Source of the DNA: Pristionchus mayeri
Taxonomy: Eukaryota; Nematoda; Chromadorea; Rhabditida; Neodiplogasteridae
Reading direction: 5' to 3'
NCBI GenBank assembly: GCA_036245805.1
Contig: BTRK01000004.1
Span: 37,350,907-37,414,906, forward strand
Length of the DNA stretch: 64,000 nucleotides
Shown: positions 59,201 through 64,000 of the stretch, piece by piece
Layout: each line of letters starts with the position of its first letter
Position numbering within the stretch: the first letter of the stretch is position 1
Made by a program: the position numbers and the translations under genes
Notes under the pieces: generated by a model
Told to the model about the DNA's origin: nothing
Databases searched by the model: none
The model's input: the letters and a program-made list of their open reading frames with translations, nothing else

Positions 59201-60080
59201 TCACGATTTTTACCTAAGGTCCCAAGTTCAGGCCAAAGTTGTGGCATATGATGATGTGTCGAAAAATGCTAAAAACCCAAAGTCTTATTTTTTCAAAAAA
59301 AGTTATGTACATTTATGTGGCATTTTGGATCGAAAAATCGATTTTTTGGCTCTAATTCTGTTATATCGCATTTCTGACCATTTTGACATAGAAATTCGTT
59401 ATCTACTCGAGAAAATACACCTGAAAAACTATTAAAACGAAAATTTTTGGTAAAAAAATATTTTCACCCCAAAAGTGAGGGGTTACTGTAACTTTTTCAA
59501 AGTTGACCCCTGACCATTGCCAATGGTGCCTGCGTTCCTAACTTTGGTACCTTACTTCAAGAAAAAATATGGCGGATATCTATTTTTTGGCCATCCGTGA
59601 CCCTTGCCCAGGTGTTACGTTCTCTCGTGGACGGTCTCATAATTTGCCCCCATTTTACTAACTCTTATATTTTATCGTGCTTTCTACAGATGCGCCGCCA
59701 ATATCTCCGACCTACCGCACTTGGCGCCTTTCCAATTTCTATCGATCGATGGAGAACCGTACGTTCCCATCTATAACTTGTATAATTCCTGATTCGATTT
59801 ACTGGATCTTAAAAGAGTGCATACTGGGGAAATAAAAACGACAGATCGTTCCAGTCTCACTCAATTCTCGTGGATGTGCAAGGAAGGCCAGGTGTGTTGT
59901 GCATGGGAGTGCTGTGATCCCGTCAATGACTGGTAGGCGATTGACTTTTTTTCCCTTTTTTGGGAAATTTCACTAATTTCAATTAATTTTAATTACAGGT
60001 TAACGTTCTTTATCATATCCCTTGTCGTCATTTTCGCTCTTTTTGGATGTGCCGTATGGTTCGTGAGCGCTTGCATCTAA
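56233..60080 (+). CDS. Secreted/membrane Gly-rich CX-module-like protein, gene 1
   Basis: Eight exons: 56233-56302, 57027-57240, 57518-57698, 57805-57878, 58096-58230, 59690-59758, 59855-59932, 59999-60080, with phases that agree and 300 codons in total. Residues 1-21 form a signal peptide (MNNGFIQSLLVLLVFLVLVR). Residues 24-60 are almost all G, R and S, then a Tyr/Gly stretch. A folded region follows with TIYNSLFNKDAF, DVSRPVR and SLLYFWSNSSLP. The Cys-rich part has CHRYTSTNEDREFTVC, a further Cys in RCAANISDL, then FSWMCKEGQVCCAWECC. A TM segment (LTFFIISLVVIFALFGCAVW) precedes the stop. The Cys pattern followed by TM matches my recollection of the nematode CX module, of unknown function. 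The likely product is a type-I membrane or cuticle-associated surface protein. Intron 1 holds a MITE and intron 5 a fold-back element. The tandem paralogue lies 435 bp downstream. Confidence 0.85.
56535..57004 (+). mobile_element. MITE in intron 1 (left end deleted)
   Basis: Same family as 304-843. The right end GGTTTTGTCCG lies just before TTGTTCAT at 57005. The left terminus is missing, removed with the about 200 bp absent from this arm. Confidence 0.75.
58425..59642. mobile_element. FB-A fold-back element inside intron 5
   Basis: Element 58429-59638. It begins GAGACCATCCACGAAAGAAC and ends with the inverse. TTAA flanks the left side; the right reads ATAA. Arms of about 600 bp meet near 59045 with only a few bases of loop. 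Transcribed as part of intron 5, it would form a long hairpin RNA. The 156- and 122-codon frames inside are arm by-products. Confidence 0.85.
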
Positions 60081-60514
60081 GCACGTCCCCAGTGTTCGAC
60101 TCGCTAATATCTTTTTTAAAATATCGAATCTCCCCTATACATTGATCATGTATATGAAGTATTTTATTCGATTTGTTTAAATTTCTAAAATCGCGTTTTA
60201 TCAATGTATTTTTTGCCGTAATGCGTAACAAACATAAACTTACTATTGCACAAAGCGAGGAAAACAACTTCACAAGTCAGATTCATTACTGGTATATTTG
60301 AAAATGTACCGCAATATGACAGAAACACATGAAGAGCTAATTCAATTGGTCCCTACAAAACCAACCTATCAATGACTAACTCTTGCCATTACTCATCAGA
60401 CAATCCATTAGCATATCAACCAAATCACATCACCATCTTATCAATGCGAACCTATAAATGCATGGGTGAGAAGGGTTCAGAAAATACCCAATCGTCGACT
60501 ACGTGATCCTCCCC

Positions 60515-62246
60515 ATGCCATATTTGATCTCTATTTTAATTTTGCTTGTAAATATGTTCTCAAGTCACAATTGTAGTGTGTATTACAACACAATTCAAAG
60601 TATTTTCAGCATAACTATAGATGAAAGTCGACGTACCAACTTCGTACACCCTCTTGCCCTTTTCACTGATGCTGATTCCAGAAGAGGTACAATTTCACTA
60701 ATTTCGAAAAATATGCATAAATGAAAATGTTTATCATTGCTCTCACAAAATTTAATATGCTTATTTTCATTTTATACATTAAATTCCAATTGGAGGTTCC
60801 GGAGGAGATGGTCGAGGCAGTAGCGGAGCTAGGACTGAAGTAGGAGGTGGATTAGGAGGAGGAGGAGGACTTTCAATCGAAGGCGGGGTTGGAGGATTCT
60901 CAAAAGGAGGGACATTTGGAGGAGGAAGCAGTGGCGGATTCTCAACAGGAGGAGGATTTGGCAGTGGAGGATTTTCCACCGGTGGAGCATATGGAGGCGG
61001 CTTCGGTGGATCTTATGGAACGGGATTGTATGGTGGCATATGCGACCCGAGGTACTATTCTGATTGCTACTCGAGATGTGCCTTTGGACGCTGCAGAATC
61101 GGTTACGGGTGCGCATTTTTGCAAGAATTTCAATAAAAATTTTCGAAAAATCACCATTTAGAATATTTTCATTCCATTTAGTGGTGACAGACCATCGCGA
61201 CCATCATTCACCCCGACCGTGAACAGCTCCGTGGTCTACAATTCGATGTTCACGAATGAAGCCTTCTCATCCGTCTTCCTTGTTTCGCCAGGAGAAAATC
61301 CACTGCTTGAAAACAAGGTAAAATCATTTTTAAAAATTATCTATTTAGCATGAGCTTGTCGAATTTTAATGCATTATTATTAAATGTGCAATTTATCCAG
61401 TTGCACAACACCAGATCGAAGCTCGAAGTAATAACGATTCCACCCACAGTTGCAAATATCAGCCGACCTGTGAGGTAAGACGTCCAAACGGCACTACTCG
61501 GATGAGAACTATGACGTCATGCCGCCTTTGATATATCATGATGCCATAGTTTTCATCCGATCTTGTACTCGTCGAAACATATCTTTTTAAATAGTATTAC
61601 ATATCTCAGCATCGGCAAAGGATCTATCATTTTCTTCTGGAGCACCAGCTCTCTACCAAATAGCAATTACACTTCGGAGTGCTTCAATTACACAACTTCC
61701 AACGACAACAAAAATTTCTAGATTTGTAATGTGAATAAAAGGAGCAGGTCCTGATTTTTCAAGTTTTTCAGATAATGATACACTCAAAACTGACAACAAA
61801 ATTTTAGGTGCAGTACGAACATCTCCGACCTATCTCACTTATCACCTTTCCAATTTTATTCTGCAGATGGAAAACCGTATGTATTTCAGTCTTGCATTTC
61901 TTCTTAATTTTTATTTAAACTGAATTGCTTAACAACTTTTTTAAATATGTGGTCTCCAGAATTACTGAATTCGCTTGGATGTGCCAGGAGGGTCAACATT
62001 GCTGTGAACTAGAATGCTGCAAGAAACCTTACGACATACCTGTCGGGTATGTATTCATTCATTAACATCTCTTTTCGTTTTGCATTTCTTGACTTAACTA
62101 GAGTTCTTTTCAGGGCGATATTCGTTATTTTGAGCCCATTTTTTGCCTTTCTTAGCCTTATCTGCATCTTCGGAGTAGACAATTTTCCATGCGTCAAAAT
62201 TCTAAAGCGAAAAAGGAAGAATCAAACTGAGAAGAATGGAATTTAA
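60515..62246 (+). pseudogene. Gly-rich CX-module-like paralogue, gene 2, with in-frame TAG
   Basis: Exons 60515-60686, 60796-61108, 61182-61317, 61401-61474, 61610-61747, 61808-61876, 61960-62046 and 62114-62246. Phases match gene 1 and exons 4 and 6 have equal lengths. Begins MPYLISILILLVNMFSSHNC (signal peptide). Exon 2 is Gly-rich with GGFSTGGGFGSGGFSTGG and an extra Cys cluster (CDPRYYSDCYSRC). Conserved landmarks are VVYNSMFTNEAF, NISRPVR, IIFFWSTSSLP, CSTNISDLSHLSPFQF, FAWMCQEGQHCCELECC, a TM segment and a basic tail (KILKRKRKNQTEKNG). Codon 269 is TAG (61719-61721), in NF*ICNVNK where gene 1 has EFTVCDLNK. Read literally, a 268-residue secreted fragment without the final cysteines or TM would result. 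The rest of the frame and all splice sites are intact, so the stop is recent, polymorphic or a sequencing error. The first exon is less certain. Confidence 0.8.
61719..61721 (+). other. In-frame TAG in exon 5 of gene 2
   Basis: AAT TTC TAG ATT TGT aligns with GAA TTC ACA GTC TGT of gene 1. Downstream codons keep the conserved cysteines, so the frame was under constraint until recently. Confidence 0.85.
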
Positions 62247-63469
62247 TGACAACATACGATAAAACATATTTTCTAAATTTTATTCACAGAGGAAAAACTT
62301 CTCGGGGGATGTTTTTGATTTCTGAATTAACATAATCGATTTAAAATTTGCTGTACATTATTGAAACATTTCAGTGAATTTAATGTTAGTAAATATTTTC
62401 ATTATTTTAAGGTAATATGGGCGGAATTGCAAGTTCATACAGTGAATATCAGACATATTAGATATTAGACTAATGAAGTTGATCTGTAACTGACTACATG
62501 CAGCATTTCTGTTTTGATTTTGCATATTTCTGAAAAATAAGAAATTCAAATTTTGTGAAAAGGGAAAGAAGCAAGCGTCAATATTTTTTATGATAGTATA
62601 GTTTCTTCGTGGGTGCATACAGCACACACATGACGGAGCCTGTATGATTGGTCATCCATTCAGAAAAGCCCGGCAAAGTCACATGCAGCCGGCGTCTGCT
62701 CCTAATTTTGCTATAATGCAATTTGGTTCAAACCCACTCATATGACTGAAGTCTAACCTATTTTTTTGAAAGAATATCAATGCTACTTCTCAGCCAATAA
62801 TATGGAATTGTTTCATGGATTATTCCTTCAGATATCTAGAGAAATAAAGTTAAAGCAAAATTTTGCGAACTGTTTGCAATAGGGTTAATCATAATGTCTT
62901 ACGTTGGTTGCAAGATCGGTGTGATTGAAATATGTGTGAACAAAGGTCAAGCATACTCCTAAACAATGCTATGTTTTTTGGTCAGTAAGATTTGAGACAC
63001 ACGAGTTATGACTGTTCAAAGTACGGACACAAAAAAACCACAAGACTTTTGCACCAGCCTTATAGCTGTAGGCATAAACCGGTATCATTCACTTCATTCA
63101 AATACACAAATATCTGAGAGTCGAATAAGAGCATGTGCATTTTTCTAACCAATGCACGCGTAAGATTAAGAGTATCACATATTCTTAGTCAAAGTGCGCT
63201 GTGGTATAGCTCACGAAAACTATTAAATGAGACGGCCGATTAGATTATGAGAAATGTATAATTTGTGGCGGAGAAAACTCTCTTCACATTCGTTGGTCGC
63301 TGATGGTCAGCTGACAATACATCGTCGTCCCTTCCTTAGAGGAGCGAGCGAAAGATACACGGAGAGAAATATGTGAAGATAAGAAAATATAACAGTTGTC
63401 GAAGAGACGCGCAGAGAAAGAGAGACAAAGCGCGCTCGCTCTTCCATGTTTACACTACTATCGACCGGG
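62247..63469. other. Intergenic region, no gene seen
   Basis: AT-rich to about 63230 with no supported frame. A GAGAGAAA-rich stretch at 63350-63445 precedes the receptor gene and may be part of its promoter or 5' leader. Confidence 0.5.
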
Positions 63470-64000
63470 ATGGAAGGCGCGCAAGAGGTGATTTCTAATA
63501 TTTTTCGTGATGCTTCCTTGTTTTGATCATATTAATGGGTAAATTGCATTAATTTCTATATATTTTCGACGAAAACCATGTGAAAAGTAGCCAATTCAGC
63601 CAAGAATCTGCCTGATTTGCTCTTCACCAATCAGTCAGCTGCACTTGGGCATAGATTCGTGCCGCGCTTGCGCCGTTTTCTACAAGTTAGCACGATGTTT
63701 ATCCCATTTTAACGTCTGCCAATACGAATCTTTCCTTTGAGTTAGGTAATAGTGCATGTATCATACAATAATCAATTTTAGGCGTATTATCTCAACAAAT
63801 CGAAAGCCAGCAAAGTGCAAAGGAGGCGAGGGCACTTGTTTGGACAAAGGTCTTTATTTTTTAGTAAATACAATTCGCATCGTTCATCTCTTTAGACGAG
63901 TCAACTTCCTGTCGCAAATGTCGATACGAGCGGTTCTCTCGTGTGTTGAAAAAGGCTTTCGTGACTGAGAAGGAGCGTGATGGGGTTAGTATTGAACCCC
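63470..64000 (+). CDS. Nuclear hormone receptor, DNA-binding domain (partial, runs off edge)
   Basis: Exons 63470-63487, 63600-63685, 63782-63849 and 63896 to the edge, with matching phases. The protein starts MEGAQEPRICLICSSPISQL, so the first finger begins at residue 10. Finger 1 is C10-x2-C13-x13-C27-x2-C30 with HLGIDSCRACAVFYKR, the typical nematode receptor P-box helix. Finger 2 is C47-x6-C54-x8-C63-x2-C66 (KCKGGEGTCLDKDESTSCRK then CRYERF). The usual finger-2 spacing is x5 and x9, so one cysteine is shifted by one, though the total length is normal. The factor would bind DNA in the nucleus; the ligand-binding domain lies beyond the window. The very short six-codon first exon is the least certain part. 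Confidence 0.85.

Overview
This is eukaryotic DNA, almost certainly from a rhabditid-type nematode. The composition is AT-rich. The introns of the best-resolved gene are 42-48 bases long with nematode-style TTTCAG/TTCTAG acceptors. The protein families also fit: a nematode-type nuclear hormone receptor, two glycine-rich cysteine-module membrane proteins resembling the nematode CX module, and ribosomal protein fragments close to rhabditid RPS18, RPL3 and RPS2. I see no bacterial operon, CRISPR array or organellar DNA.

Left end (1-9 kb). Repeats come first: a 540-bp fold-back MITE, a minisatellite and a mariner-type element. A 13-exon gene follows at 3370-6349. It encodes a THAP zinc finger joined to a Kolobok-like DDE transposase core, and it is open throughout once its short introns are removed. 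A tRNA-derived SINE with a 13-bp target duplication lies just downstream. From 6.75 to 8.8 kb there is a minus-strand mosaic of splice-bounded pieces of RPS18, RPL3 and RPS2 genes, in a shuffled order.

Middle (9-53 kb). This is a thicket of fold-back elements, often nested three deep, with almost no host coding sequence. The one long intact reading frame is a DD37D (maT-like) transposase of 342 residues, in an element with perfect 27-bp terminal repeats. That element sits inside an 8-bp-TSD non-autonomous element, which itself sits inside a palindromic repeat. Several insertions can be proved within the window, because another copy of the host repeat still carries the empty site. A 9.15-kb unit (29120-38271) is followed by a nearly identical second copy and by a rearranged partial third copy reaching 51639.

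Right end (53-64 kb). Two tandem, same-strand, eight-exon paralogues encode predicted secreted or membrane proteins: signal peptide, Gly-rich stretch, Cys-rich module, TM segment (56233-60080 and 60515-62246). The first has its promoter and exon 1 copied as an inverted duplication upstream, and a 1.2-kb hairpin element in intron 5. The second has an in-frame TAG. The window ends inside a nuclear hormone receptor gene whose four visible exons (63470 to the edge) encode the DNA-binding domain.

Two themes link the regions. TTAA-flanked fold-back elements are abundant, and the only TTAA-type transposase candidate in the window is the THAP/Kolobok-like gene at the left end. Nearly every other stretch can be assigned to inverted-repeat elements, so most open frames between 9 and 53 kb are palindrome by-products rather than genes. 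All calls come from reading the sequence; no database search was possible.
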